A stretch of 64,000 nucleotides of DNA from Cytospora piceicola (taxonomy: Eukaryota > Ascomycota > Sordariomycetes > Diaporthales > Cytosporaceae). The notes below the pieces were generated by a model that ran no database searches, was not told where the DNA came from, and saw nothing but the letters and a program-made list of their open reading frames with translations. Positions 10,317 to 22,940 of the stretch are shown in pieces. Each line of letters starts with the position of its first letter. Within the stretch, counting starts at the first letter, position 1. Location: assembly GCA_023375675.1 (NCBI GenBank), contig JALQBC010000075.1, positions 25,007 through 89,006 of the forward strand. The letters run 5' to 3'. The position numbers and the translations under genes were made by a program.

Positions 10317-11829
10317 TCATTCATTTGAGACGGCGCGTTTTCGCTTTCTCACAGGCCAAACCCCAATCTTCACCTGGACGTTCTCTTCTTCCCACTTCCG
10401 TACAAATTCCCCAGGTATGTCCCAATGAGCGTGCCACCCAACCCGGAGCTTCAACCGCGGAACAGTCACATCGTCTTTCTCCACCGCCACGGGGCCCAGA
10501 ATGCCATCCATCGCCTGCCCTGCCTGAAGACGGCGAGCTACGATCCCACAAGCGTCAGACTGGTCGAGCCCCAGGTCAAATAGTGCCGACTGGAGACCTG
10601 GCATACGCCGTCTCGAAGCCGCATCCGCAAAATCCAGCATAAGGGACTCGAATCTTTCACTTGGCCTCCTTCGCCAGGGGTGATACGGCCGCTTTCCGTT
10701 GGCCATGGCATCCTGCATCTCGTCGTCCGCCGGATCCGCGCTTGCGTCCGAGCCGTCGTCGCTGCTCTCCGATCTCGCGTCTTCCGGGCTGCCCCATCCT
10801 GGCTCTTCTTTGTCCGGGTCGCCGGTATAATACCACTCGCCGCTGGGACTCAGGATTCCGGAGATAATCTTGAGGCGCCGCAGGTAAGGCCAGGTCGTCG
10901 TATCGGGGTTTCCTTGGCTAACAGTGCGCCCATAGCGGAATAGGTCGGGCGAAAGAAGGATGTTAACCAGCTCCAGCTCGACCAGAGTAGCCTGTGACAA
11001 GTCCAGAATCGACTCGCAGAGAGGATCGACGCCTGTCTCCTGGTCGTGAACCGCAAGGCCCGAGGCTGCGAAGCTGTGATCATCTGGGTCGGGTGCACCG
11101 CGCCCAAGCGCTCGATATGCAGCTGTCTTAGCTGGGGAAGACGATCACGCAAACCCCTTAGCCCGTTAGCTAACGCCAACCTATGCTCTCTTCGCATGTC
11201 GAGCCGCTTGATAGCTGAATCCAGATACCTGAGATCAAGGTAGTCGAGGCGGGGGAAGGCGGCTGCAAGCTTGCAAAGTGCCGTCGGGTGCAACACCATG
11301 CCTGGGATCGCGTCAAGTGGGAGACTGCTAACCAGTTCCACAGAGGGTAGACCTGCCTCATATCCCCCGAGATCCATATATTCGCGTGTGGCGCTCGAGT
11401 CGGCCAGTCCGAACTCTCGGTGTGATGGCCTATCCCGAGGTTACTGTCATACATGTCATCTTCGTCTAGCTGGAACTGAAGGGACAGCTGGAATCTGCCC
11501 ATGCTGTCGGACTCCCACTGGCCAAGCAGAGTCAAGAGTGAGCTAATCGAAACCCTGGCGATCTCCTCGTTGGCAGCATGACGGCCAGGCGAGTTACTGT
11601 AGCTGGGCAGGAACACGCAGAGATCGAGCTTGCGCAGTGCAGCTCTGCGCCGGGGCTCCGAGAAAATTGGTTCGAAGGTGGAAAGTTTGCTGTTCTTGAG
11701 CTCGCTGTGTGCGAGGGATTGGGCTTCAACGGCATACTGCCATTGCGTGAGACGGTGGCGTATATGGGTTGGCGAGGCTGTGCTGCCTGTTGAAGTCGTA
11801 GTGCTTTTAATCGTGCCCATATCCGCCAC
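10317..11829 (-). pseudogene. Fungal F-box/LRR-like protein gene with two frameshifts
   Basis: Three overlapping minus-strand frames join into one protein-like series. The first (11829 to about 11410) has [15 protein letters not shown] and an [11 protein letters not shown] segment. The second (about 11430 to 11100) has leucine-rich lines such as [18 protein letters not shown] and [14 protein letters not shown]. The third (about 11100 to 10317) has [20 protein letters not shown] and an acidic linker, and ends with a basic [11 protein letters not shown] tail. The pattern resembles fungal F-box proteins with degenerate leucine-rich repeats, but no F-box is visible at the N-terminus, so the family name is an inference. 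The breaks lie near 11410 and 11100. Each looks like a single-base shift rather than an intron. Sequencing error is possible, but other genes nearby are also broken. Confidence 0.6.
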
Positions 11830-12529
11830 TCATCTCTCTAGGGATAATGCAGCTCAATATTGAGAAATGTTATGATGAGAGAGGTGTTCTCGGGGCTGAG
11901 TTTGTCCATCTTTGTTGTCTGTGCAGCCTGTAGTAGTCTGCATTAGTGGTGTGTGCATTTGGGATCATGAATCTGGTTGAAGTTGAAATAGAGCAGGAAA
12001 AGAAGGAAAGCCTGTTTCTCAATTATATACTATCCAGATTGCTTGCTAGGTGGATCTCACAGTGCGGGATATCTCGAAACTACGCCACTTAAAGTTGGCC
12101 TGAATTTAATTCTGCTGTAGCTTCAGTCAGACATGGGGTATACATCAACATGGGAATGCATGAACATGATTTATGGCGAGTCTAGGTCTTCTCATCTTCC
12201 AGTTCTGTACCTGGTGATCGTTACTATAGTAACTATTTGGCCTCAGAGCCTACAACTCACGGCTGGTGCCCCAAATCGACCGGACACCTGGAAACTATCT
12301 ACGGATTCGTGCGTGCTCAGTCCTCAATACCAACGCAATGCGCATAGTCAGCCCACGACACGGAAGAGCAGTCTGTTGAAACAGCAGGGCTCCAAGAATA
12401 AACCTTGTCCGCAGTAATCCCGTACTCTGTGTAGATAGCGTAAAAGAAACTACCCGCTGGATCATTTGCAGGAAGTGTCACTTAAGTTTGCTCTCAACTA
12501 ATGTGAAGATGCTTACATTGCCCAGTATA
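11830..12529. other. Intergenic region
   Basis: No supported gene. A 94-codon plus-strand frame at 12133-12417 has no recognisable feature. Confidence 0.5.
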
Positions 12530-14915
12530 CTATTCGTCACAATTGGAGGTCTGACCCGTGCCTGTCTGAATTGCGGCAGAAGGACTAGTCATCGTTGCCG
12601 TGTCCCGTGGCAGCGATAGAAGATGACAATGTGCCAGCCGTGGTTGTGTTGGCCGATTCGAGTTTGGTATTGTAGCGGACGATGTGGTGTTTGCAGTATC
12701 ATCATCATCATCGGTCGAAGGGGTGATGTCCACATAGTATTGATAATCTGCCAGGGAGTTAGTATCAATACGATCAATACGATTATCCCTCTCACAACGT
12801 GGGCCAGTCGGATCCGGCGGGGGAGTATGCGTAGCAAGCCACAGTCCAGAGCAGTCCTCTCCCAAGTCGGTGTTCCTAGCATAAAACTGCGCAATTGCGA
12901 TATCGTATAAGCTCAGGATACATGCGCAGGTATAACCAGAGCAATCCCAGACATCCAGGTACTCGGTGCAGTTGGTTAGGGTCTCGTCCCTCTTTGGCTC
13001 CCCATTATCTGTGTTGTCAGCGTCGGAAGATGCGCTGTCTCCGTACCAATACTGGCCGCGATACTGATATCCGCGTTGAAAAGCACAGATCTTCAAGCTG
13101 GAGTCTCCTAGTGCATGTAACGTCATGAAATAATAATTGGATGTGGAGCCGACTGGCACTCACATGGAATTCAAATACCCAAATCCTCAAGGCTGATTCC
13201 AAACACTTGCGCAGCGAAATCACAGTCCGAGGTGAATAGACTACTACCCGTTGCCTTGCCAATATAATTGGTCCCGTTGAAGTATTGCCAGCAGTCATCC
13301 CTAGTACCAGAGGCAAGCGGCAAAGAGGTTGCTGTGGGGTAGGTCTGGTGTAGTCGATTGTGGGCCAAGTCGTGGCCAAGTCGCTGACCAAAGTCGTGAT
13401 GGTCGCCGTGTAGGTCACGCACCCGGGCATGCCGCTGTACGTGTTGATATCCCCCACTGCCTCCAACACAAGAGCTCTCCTCCGCGTACAGGTTTGTGCA
13501 ATCAGAATTGACGACCGTGTTCAAGAAGAGGAAGTCACCAAGGGAGATGTCAAACTTGAGAGTGATCAGGTGACAGTAATCTCCCGAGACTGCTGTGTAG
13601 TATTTCCCGCAGTTTGTGTTGGTTTCGACTGCTAAATCAGTAGGAACAGTGGCCGCATTTGTGGCTGTGATGGGGCCGAGGGCTGTGATGGAGCTGGGCA
13701 AAGTGGAAGCGGTACCCGGTTTGGAGACACAGAGCTGGTCGTCGACTATGCCGTTCAAGTTGTAGCAGCTAAAATCTAGACTGGGTTTCCAGGCCTTTGA
13801 TTGAGCTTCGGTGATATTCTGCGACTTGAAGATTGTGATGCAGGTGTCATTTTTCTGGACAGTATAGACATCGCAGGTATTGATCATAAACAGATCTCCT
13901 GAGCTTGGAAAGTCCACGCACTTCGCTGTGAGATCATTGTCTGTAAGAAGTCATGAGGTGCCAATGCTCTCAGAGAGGGATATTGAATGAAAGTCACCGC
14001 CTGCTCCAATCGAATATACTGTTCCCCAAGCATGTCGATGTGGTAGTTGCTGCGGCAGAAGTTTGCGTAGTGGTTCTGTACAATGAGATGATAATGTCAG
14101 TACTTGCGTACAGGACGCGAAACCATGCAGAACAGAGGTGATAAGGAGAGGTTACTTGCGCGTAAATCGTTCCATTCGTTGTGGTCAGGGATATATCCGT
14201 GATACCACAACTTGCAGTCTTGAACTGATAGATACAACTCGACAACAGGTCGGGGTCCTCGTAGTAGGGCGATCCAGCTTGGAACCCAAGGTTTTTGACG
14301 AGACATATGTCACGGATCAGTGATCACTATGTCTCCATACATGCCCATGACAGGGACTGAATGCATCAAAAATTATTGCCATGTCAGCAGGTAACTACCC
14401 CGGTAGTCATACAGTCTTTAACGAACGAGAATCTTCAGGACAAAGTAGACGTTCCACTGATCGTTGTGAGCCGTGGCGTTGGGATCAAGATATGCAGCGT
14501 AAGAAGCAGCCAGATTGTTGCAGAAGTTACCGTTCTCGTTAGCAAGACACGTCAGGTTGTAATTGTACCTGAGGATCACCGGGATGATAGAGACAGGAAG
14601 GGTCTGGTTTTTGTTGTCCAGCCATGCATCGCTGATGCACGCAGACTCGACGCTCATTTGAAAGGTTCCAAGGTCTCCCTCACAAGTCGAGGTGCACCCT
14701 CGAAGTAGCGTGCTGTTGGAATAGTATGTGCCCCTGGTGATAGCTGGAACAACGAGGTTACAGTCAATGTCGGCCACGAGTGCGGATGAGCATGTTGCAG
14801 TGATGTTGGAAGGAATAGTAGTGTTTGTGCAAGAACTGACAGCTTGGACGAAAGGTACGAGTACCGAAAATCCGGTTACGAGAGCGAGAGTAGAACGATT
14901 TGGACGAGATCATGA
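12530..14915 (-). pseudogene. LysM-domain secreted protein, pseudogene
   Basis: Intact relatives are secreted chitin-binding LysM proteins. Cysteine-rich pieces follow each other on the minus strand. The first is a signal-peptide-like hydrophobic segment plus CTSTCEGDL and YNLTCL (about 14900-14420). Next are FQAGSPYYEDPDLLSS and SSCIYQFKTASCGI (about 14300-14150), a broken LysM with SIGAGGDFHSIS (about 14000), and a clear LysM with YTVQKNDTC (about 13870). Another LysM-like block follows with TAVSGDYC (about 13600), and then a distal block with NCTEYLDVWDCSGYTCAC (about 12950). Damage includes frameshifts near 14020, 13460 and 13330, a TGA at 13951-13953, and loss of the ATG frame at the start (the only nearby ATG is out of phase). 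At least one intron is likely near 14150. The gene lies head to head with the chitinase pseudogene, an arrangement known for LysM genes and subgroup-C chitinases in Trichoderma and relatives. Confidence 0.75.
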
Positions 14916-15526
14916 TGTCAAGTTGGGCTATAAAAGAACGACGAGTGCTACAAGTGAGAACCCTTGGGAAACTCACAAGAAAAATGGATAGGAGAAGTGC
15001 GCCAGTATGAACTTCCCATCCTCCGACTTCTCTTTCCAACTTAGATTGAGAGCAGCCCTCACACCAACCAACATTGAGCTGAATCGACAACGCCCAAGTC
15101 TTGATTGACCTCAAATATTCTTCTTTCAGCCTCACATGCTGATGATTACTAGAAATTCTCAAACAGCAGAACAGAACACGGTCTGACCAGAAATGGTAGA
15201 CATACTGTGCTGGAAATGTGGACAGCAGAACAGAACACGGTCTGACCAGAAATGGTACACATACTGTGCTGGAAATGTGGACACCACGGGCTGATCTCGC
15301 TGTAGGCTTGGTCAAAGGTTCGATCAGCATGATGAGACATAATGTGAAGTATAATCACTCTGTAAGACTTCGTGACAAGTTGTCCCCTTCTCTTCAACTT
15401 TCTCAGTTCAAATATACGAGATACTTTGCTTTCGGTATCAGACCGTTGTCCTTCATTTGCAGTGTCCTAAAAGGTGAGGCCTTGGAACACCGAATCATTG
15501 TATCACCTTTGGTCAAACCAATTGAT
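14916..15526. promoter_or_regulatory. Divergent intergenic region between LysM and chitinase relics
   Basis: This is the former shared 5' region of the two divergent genes, about 0.6 kb. It contains a 59-bp direct duplication, listed separately. No specific promoter element can be assigned. Confidence 0.5.
15164..15281. repeat. 59-bp tandem duplication
   Basis: Two adjacent 59-bp units begin CAGCAGAACAGAAC at 15164 and 15223. They differ at one visible base (TAGAC versus TACAC). They lie in the divergent promoter region of the LysM/chitinase pair. Confidence 0.9.
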
Positions 15527-18500
15527 ATGGCGTCTAATTCTTCCTATCTACGCAGTTTCTGCTGCCACCAACTCTCGTCTCTTACTCTCATTTGTTTGAC
15601 TTTCTTATACATATTTGGACTGCAGGCCGATCTTGCTACTGGACTACCTGCAGGCTCAACCCCAAGCCTTGTCCAGTCCCAGCCCACTTGAATGCCGGAA
15701 CGAAGCATACCAGTGAGTTCAGAATCCGGCCATCTCATTTTGTTGCACGAATCTGGGAACTTGGGATTCTGCAGACTACGCCCTTAGCGTCTTAAGCCTC
15801 TCTCTATGGCTTAGTACTCAGTTGGTCACCTTACTCGCTGGCATAGTGACGTCTCAAGGGATAGCCTCCTGCACAAAACATGTCGGTTTCTACTTTGGGA
15901 GTTTATGCCGTATCAATACCCATGCTAACATGCTTGCTACCACCAAGTCCTTGTGATTACTCAGTCAGGCCTCGTCGAGGCAACGAATACATCACATGCG
16001 GAGTCCTGATCGTATCCTCTTCACTTATTGGGAAGCGAGATGGAGATTACTCATGCGACGAGGCCAAAACATGTTGAAATGGTAAGAGGCCACTCCAAGC
16101 TGGCTATATCACCACCAATGACTTGAAAGTTACGGTGCTGATGATATGATATAATATATGTGCCTGTTGCTCTATTGAGGCGGGCTGTTGCAGCTGTAAG
16201 CTAAAAACAATACTCTTCCCTTTTCATTCGCACAGCAAAGAGTGCCTTGCTGACTTCTTCAGACGGACTCGACTATTGTGGAACCACCGGGACATCGCCC
16301 CATGATTTTCGTTGGAGATCCGTGATACCACGGCAGAGTACGGGCGATACGCAGCGGTTGCGGGCACGGAATGCCCATTAAACGTCTGCTGCAGCCAGTT
16401 TGGCTTCTGCGGGATGACAACCGAGTTCTGCAAAATTACCGACAACGCCAACATAACATGCCAGAGCAACTGCAAGCAGCCCGGCTTGGGGTCCTCCGGC
16501 GTCGATTTCCAGTCAAAAATCATCGGGTACTATGAGGCGTGGGTTGCAAACAGGAGCTGCAACGGCATGACACTGGGCCAGATCCCCGTTAACGCACCCA
16601 CACACCTGCACTTCCCAGGGTTCGCGTTTGCATACATCAACACTGGCGACTTTGTTATTGTGCCCATGGACGGAGTTGAAGAGTCCTTGATGAGCGACTT
16701 CACGGGCTTGAAGTCCAAAACCAGCGGGCTCAAGATGATCATCTCGATCGGTGGCTGGTCGTTCAGCGACAACGACACGGTCACGTAGCCTCTCTTCGGA
16801 CACATTGCCCGCAGCGCTACGAACAGGGCCACTTTATCACCAGCCTGCTCGACTTTATGCGACAGTACAATTTTGATGGTGTCAAATTGTATTGGGAGTA
16901 TCCTGGAGCTGGCGACCGCGGCGGCTCGGACGATGACGGTGTCAATTTCACTCTATTGTTGAAGGAACTGCGCGAGACGTGCGACAACGAGCCCATCGAC
17001 TCCTCCATCGCATTCACTGTTTCAACTTCGTACTAGTACCTGAAGAACTCTGACCTCAACGCCGTGGATCATGTCGACTGGGTCAATGTCATGATCTACG
17101 ACCTACACGGCATATGGGACTCAGACAATTGGAACCCCATTGGCAACACTGTACTCGCGCACACAAATCCCCAGAGATTAACAGCGCACTCGATCTGTTC
17201 TGGCGGATTGATGTGTCCGCCAACAAGTTACATCTTGATATCGGATTTTACGGACAGTCCTTCCAGCTGTCGGATCCATCGTGTTATAAGCCGGGCTGCC
17301 AATTCAAGGGCGGTGCGTCCGCCGGGTGGTATACCGATAATTCTGGCACGCTGGCCTATTTCGAGATCATTGATATCGTTGACCAAAAGGGCCTGTCTCC
17401 GTACTACGACGAGGAGACCCAGGTCAAGTATATAGTCTAGGACAACAACCAGTGGGTGTCGTATGACGACGCAGACATAATCCATGCCGAGATCGACTTT
17501 GCTAACAACCTTGGCCTAGGCGGTGTTCTTATCTGGTCGATTGATCAAGAGACCGCTGTCCGGGATGCTCTCAAAGCCGTTGTTGGCGATATTGGTCTCG
17601 ATGAGGTCGAGTCCGAGGCGGACAACGCGGCCTGCTGGCAGGAGGCCACGGCGCAAGACTGCGTCGTGACAGAGTGCGGAGGATCCTGCGACGCGGGTTA
17701 TATATCCATCACAACTCAGCCCTGCGGCTCCGCCACGCCCACTCCGTCACTCGAGTAAGAATATTTCCAAGGTGTGATGTCCTCTGAGCTCAGCCCCGGA
17801 GCCTGACACGAGCTCGTGGCGAGGTACGGCACTCAGCTGCAACGGGCACTGGGCACCTAGGCCTGTGAGAATGGCGAGATAATGCTGGAAATGAACAAGT
17901 GGGGCAAAGGTGACTACTGCGAGGATGGCAACAAAGCCTACTGCGGAGAAGCTTCATCCACTGAGACCGAGAACAGCTGCTACTGGACCTGCATAGGCGG
18001 CAGCTGCAATGAAGGCGAACTGCCCCTGACCTCTGCGGGGACTTTCCCTGAGACTGTGGCCGATATTGCCTCGTTTGGCGGGCTGAAATGTCTCATCCTG
18101 TCTTCCGCACTGTCTGACATCGACATGGATATCCGCCATCTGTACTGGTGCCCTTCGGACGGAATCGCCCAATGGGAAAACTGTGACTGGCATGGCGACC
18201 CCGGGTCTTGAGACGACAGCAACTGTGACTCGGGAAAGCAGGTGCAGTTGACGCAGAGCGACTACGGTGCTGGACAAAGTTGTCTTCCTCGCCTTGAGCG
18301 CACCCGCACCTTCTGCTGCGACCGTGCTGGTGGTGCCAGCCCCTTCCTGCCTGTGCTGCTCGAGTACTTGTTTCCCAGTACGCCGGATGGCGATGATGTG
18401 CAAATGGACTACGTCCTCGATATCGACAACACTTGAGGCACGGGTAGTGTTAAGACTGGCGAGGATGATGATCTGAATGACGCCACCTTTGGCTTCTGGA

Positions 18501-19920
18501 TTATGGTCAGTCCGACCGAGATCCAAACCTCGTTGGATAAGCGTGGCGGGTCACTCTAGGAGTTGTCCAACCGCGACGATGCTACTAGCGAGGAAGAGCA
18601 GACGATCAAGATGCTGTGTACAGACCAGTCTGAGGATAGCAACTGCCACAAGATAGGATCAGGTCACGGCGTGCCTAGTACTATCCTCGAGATGCCTCAG
18701 GGACAGGCTTATGGTCTCGCCAGATATGCAGTCGTCAAGTCCATGATTCCCGCCGAGGACCAGCACCTGGAGCTTCCAGGTCACTTACACGAGCTCGTGA
18801 AAAGGGAGTCCATACTGGGCAGAAAGTCCGTCATCTACGACCTTACTTTTGACTACGAGTGGAGACGGATTCTCAGCGACTTGGGAGACTCGCAGGTTCG
18901 CGTCAACTACAGCAATGAAAACGGATACTGGGACGCAGTTGTGGATGAGGCTGCTGAAAGGCGAAAGAAGCGTCCGATGACAGATGTTGATGGCAACCAC
19001 TGACGATGGCTGGATGAGGACTTTCTCGCAGACAAGCAGCAGCACTCCAGAGGTTACCTCAGCAATCGAGATCTGCATGAGAGATAGTTCGGCGACGATG
19101 CCATTGCATGGCTGAAGGACCTGCTGAACAGCCCAAGTACACCTACGACCACGTTGAGTCGGTCACTGCCATCATGGTCCAGGATGATTGAAGTTGTGAT
19201 ATCAATGAATACATCAGCCTCATCGCCAGCCTCAATGCACGGCCACTGCCAGAATCAAAGTATCCTCCTCGTTCGGGTTCTCAATGATCGTTAGCCTGGG
19301 TCTTGTCAATAGTAGCAAAGATTGTATGGCGGTGGAAAAAGGAAAGGAACCTTCATGCTCCCTTGGAGCCCTTCTCCCTAACTATTCGAGTGTAAATCTG
19401 CTGGCCTTGCCACCGGCTATTCCATCTCGCATTCGGCCATTCGAAAGGCTGTGTTGGGCGCCAATATGTCGCCATATGGGCCAAATCACTATGGCCATTT
19501 GCCACATCTGAGCCCCTTACGCTAATCATTGCTTCTGTTGAGGGAAATGCTATCACCCACAGGCCTGGAACTTGATCTCTCACAATCCTACCTATTCCTC
19601 AAGACCAGCGGTGAAATTTCTGCTGTCTTTTCTATCGATGCTATGGCCAAAGCCTCATTCAAGAGCAAGGAGCTCACCATCGCCACCCTGCCAAATGCTT
19701 GACGCATCCTTTACAATCCCTAAGCTCATGCCCGTCGGCCCGACCTTTATTCTCCATGCCGAGGCCGACGCCGAATATGAGCTGGCCGTTCTATTCGAAA
19801 AGCGCGTCGGAATCGCCTCGTGGGAATTCCAGCAGACTTATCCAGACGACTTATCCAGACGACTTATCCAGACGAGAAGAGCGACTGGGACCCAGTCTCC
19901 CTGGAACACCCTAAGCCCAA
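15527..19920 (+). pseudogene. Class V (GH18) subgroup-C, killer-toxin-like chitinase, pseudogene
   Basis: The ATG at 15527 starts a signal-peptide-like segment (LTLICLTFLYIFG). Further on come a hevein-type chitin-binding domain (CCSQFGFCG, about 16360-16470), a GH18 barrel beginning KIIGYYEAW (16516), the SIGG strand (about 16740) and the late barrel strand LIWSIDQE (about 17530). The long C-terminal extension is typical of subgroup-C chitinases. The catalytic DxxDxDxE motif reads DGVKLYWE at about 16872-16895: the Glu remains but both preceding Asp positions are lost. In-frame stops fall at 16786, 17034, 17438, 17757, 18209, 18434, 18557 and 19001, and at about 19087. Most fit CAG, CGA or TGG changed by C:G to T:A. 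There is a frameshift near 16815, and three 13-bp repeats at 19836-19874 shift the frame again. Such enzymes would be secreted and act on chitin. This copy cannot make one. The link to killer-toxin subunits is by family homology only. Confidence 0.85.
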
Positions 19921-20216
19921 TTTCAATATAAGGAGAATATGCCGGGCCAGCTTGGTCCCATATTGAGGTTTGGTTGGTTTCGTGTCCGAGGAAATGCGTC
20001 GAGGGCACGACGCTGCAGAGGCTAAAGCGCAGGCGAGGCGTGGCCACGGTGCTGCGCTGTCCTGCAAGCCCCGGCCTTTGATCTGGCAGTGTCGCCAGTC
20101 TGATGTTGAGCTGGAAGTAAATGCCCGGAAAACGGGAATAGAGATAAACGACATGTGCGGTTCCGGCCCCGGCTCGTACCCAACCGTAAGGCTGTAGGGC
20201 TGGCTGCGAGGCTGAG

Positions 20217-20239
20217 AATAACGGTCAACGGTCAACGGT
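20217..20239. repeat. AACGGTC heptamer repeat
   Basis: Three tandem copies of the heptamer AACGGTC lie between the chitinase relic and the next gene. Looser AACGG and AAACGCGG motifs continue to about 20385. Confidence 0.7.
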
Positions 20240-20565
20240 CAGCGCTTAACAGTTAACGGTGGGTAGGCGAGCCCTACTACTCGCATAGTACGGCGGGGTT
20301 GGGGCCGAAACGGTCATACATACAGGGCAGGGTAAACGCGTAGTAAACGCGGTAAAAACGGTAGAGTAAAACGCGGGACAGAGACACACAACGTTTCCCC
20401 TGCAATACTGTCGGAACCCGGCACAGGGGTTGTTCCGTAAGTTACGAGCCGTAGTCGCCGTTTTGGGTTGTTTTGTCGTCTCGTCGTCCTCTTCTTCACC
20501 ATATTCGTCGTTTGGAAAAGAAAAACACCACCCTTCACTACTTCAGAACGACAATGCACCCCTTG

Positions 20566-22464
20566 ACCACCTGGTGATGGAGACAGACAAAGAAAGAAAG
20601 GTGACAGCTCTCACGCCCAAGCTGTCTTTCAGCAGCAGCTGGAGGTGGAGAAGGAGGACATACCCTCAAGACTAGGTAGCGATGACCACGCGAGTCGTGC
20701 AGGTCGTGCAGGTTGTGCAGCTCGTGGACATGGAAAGAAGAATAAAGACGGGCATCTTGATGAACAATCTCTACTCCAGCTTGGACGGCTCAGTCGTCGC
20801 CTCAGCAGAGCGGCTTCTTTCCCCGAGTTCGAGTCCGAGTACGAGTCCGAGGACTCACCCTCCCACAACGACAGACAATTCCTTCACGACCTCGACGTCG
20901 AACTTGACCTTGACACCGACAAATCCTCCTCCTCCAATCACAGCTACGAGATCCCTCGCGACAGTCACCATGCTCATTTTACCAAGAGGACCCGCCTGCC
21001 CTCTCAGGTGGCTTCCGTTATTCAACTCCTTCGCCAGCAGCGTGACGGTCCCAGTGGTTGTGCTGGAACCGACCGCCCGTGCGCACGCCCCTTGTAGTGC
21101 GAGGAGTTCAACACGCTGGTAGCTTGTCTGGGGCTGCAACGGTACTACATTGGACTGGCTGGTGCTGGTGCTGGTGCTGGAACTGATGGTACCAGCGCCA
21201 GTGCCAGTGGCTCTGCCAGTGGCTGTAGTTGTGGGCCCGCTGGCGGTAGCTGTCCCACAATAGCGCTGGGAAAAGCAGGTGCCGATAGCGACGCCAGCGA
21301 TAACAACGGCAAAGGCGCCGGCGACATGCTACCTTTCGAGCCTGACGACCTGTTCGACCTCGGCGCGTATATGGCGTCAAAAATCACATGGCGTTTTGAC
21401 CGCGATCTGCACCTCTTCGTCATGTCGCGGCCGTCCCCTCTACATGAACACCCCGCCAAGCAGACACCAGTCCTCGTCCTGGAACTGGCAAAGCAGGCTG
21501 CTGCGTCTCAGGGAGACGAGTCTGTTGGACCAGGTACCAGTGCCAGGACCAGGCCCTGGATGCAGATTCTGGAGACAGTGTCCGCCTGTCCTGGAGAGCT
21601 CTACTTCCCCAGAGTCGGAGGCCACGATGGCCACGACGGCGACACCGATACCTCGGGTACTTACGACCCCAGTGTGCCCACCAAATTTGTCGCCCCTCCT
21701 TCCGACAACCCAAGATCCTCAGGCCAACATTTCCATAGGCCCTGGTACCCTGAACCCGACAACTGCCTCCGCTCCCTGGGCAATCAATACCCAGCCATGA
21801 TCTTTGAGATTGTGGTTTCCCATGACGTCCCTCTGCGGGCTAAGAGTACGTGCGACGTTTGAGCCTACTTTGGTTTGCTCGATCCAAGTGGATTCCCGTC
21901 CTCTTTTCCTACCACCCTCTATTTCTCTAATGTGTACAGTTCCACTCTGAACAGTGCAACAAAGCCCTAACTAGCAATATGTCTATAGATTTCATCATCC
22001 GCGGCGCCCCACACATCCACTGTGTCGTGAAGCTCACGATACCCTACACGAGCCCAGAAGCCCACTTGGAGCGGCTACCTCGCCCGGTAGATATCTACCC
22101 CTTGACAGTAGACATCTACCGCCTTGCAAAGAATACGCGGGGCCAACTCGGCTGGTCACATGTGAGCTACACCATCTGCGAAGGCACCACCACCCATTTC
22201 CAAGCCCCTACCGACGTCGAACTCCGCCTGTCGGATATCTGCCGCGGCCTGCCTAAGCATGTGGCGGTGCGCATTCCACCCAACAAGATCATAGAAATTG
22301 TGGCCGAGGCTGTCATAATGCAGGCCCGATACGATGCGAACAAGAAGTTGGTATCGGAGCAGTTGAAAGAAGCGGAGAGACGGGCCCCCTCGACAAGCGG
22401 TCTTGCAGCCGTGGATCAGAAGATTGCCACTGCGAATTCTGTTCCCCTTGGCCTCGAGGGATGA
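20566..22464 (+). pseudogene. Interrupted gene of unknown function
   Basis: I do not recognise the family. One frame runs from a stop near 20563 to 21862, with a single TAG at 21095-21097. Coding resumes in another frame to a TGA at 22464. The first part is charged, with a basic stretch, an FESEYESED run and Asp-rich LDVELDLDTDK. It is followed by an Ala/Gly/Ser repeat tract (about 21150-21230). The middle contains LHLFVMSRP and YPAMIFEIVVSHDVPLR, and the last part contains MSIDFIIRGAPHIHCVVK. The FEIVVSH strand faintly recalls nuclease-like folds, but this is speculation. A GTACGT donor at 21846 and a TGTACAG acceptor at about 21940 suggest an intron, yet that splice gives an immediate TGA, so there is a frameshift or a different junction. 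No ATG lies in frame at the 5' end, so an upstream exon is missing or the start is lost. Confidence 0.45.
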
Positions 22465-22935
22465 AGAAATACCAAGGGGAGATTGAGTGTGATGAGGCTT
22501 TAGATCCTGGGGTCTAGAGGGAAGTTCGACCTGAGGCAACTCGAATTGAATCGAATCGAATCGAATCGGACCCCCAAAGACAGGACAACCTGGAAGGGCG
22601 AGCAGGAAAAGAAAAGGACCTGGTTGCAAGGTTGCAAAAGTTGTTTTGTTTCACGCAGCGTTATGCATGTGCGGCGTTTGTTTTCTTTCGGGCATGAGAC
22701 GCAATGATACCCAAGATACCCTCTCCCTGTCTCACTTTCATCTCCTACACACCCACCTACGCTAGACTGCAAACCAGTTGTGGCTCACTAATCCACTGTA
22801 CTGATTTGGTTCCTTACCTGACTTCTTGTACACATAATGAATACGAATAATTACGAAAAGAGTGCAGCAGCCTCAAGGCAGTGCTTTTCATGCCCGCCAC
22901 TGCAATGACTGACATGAACGCTCCCACGCTCTCTG
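22465..22935. other. Intergenic, with GAATC pentamer repeat
   Basis: No gene is supported. A short (GAATC)n run is present at about 22546-22568. Confidence 0.6.
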
Positions 22936-22940
22936 TACTC

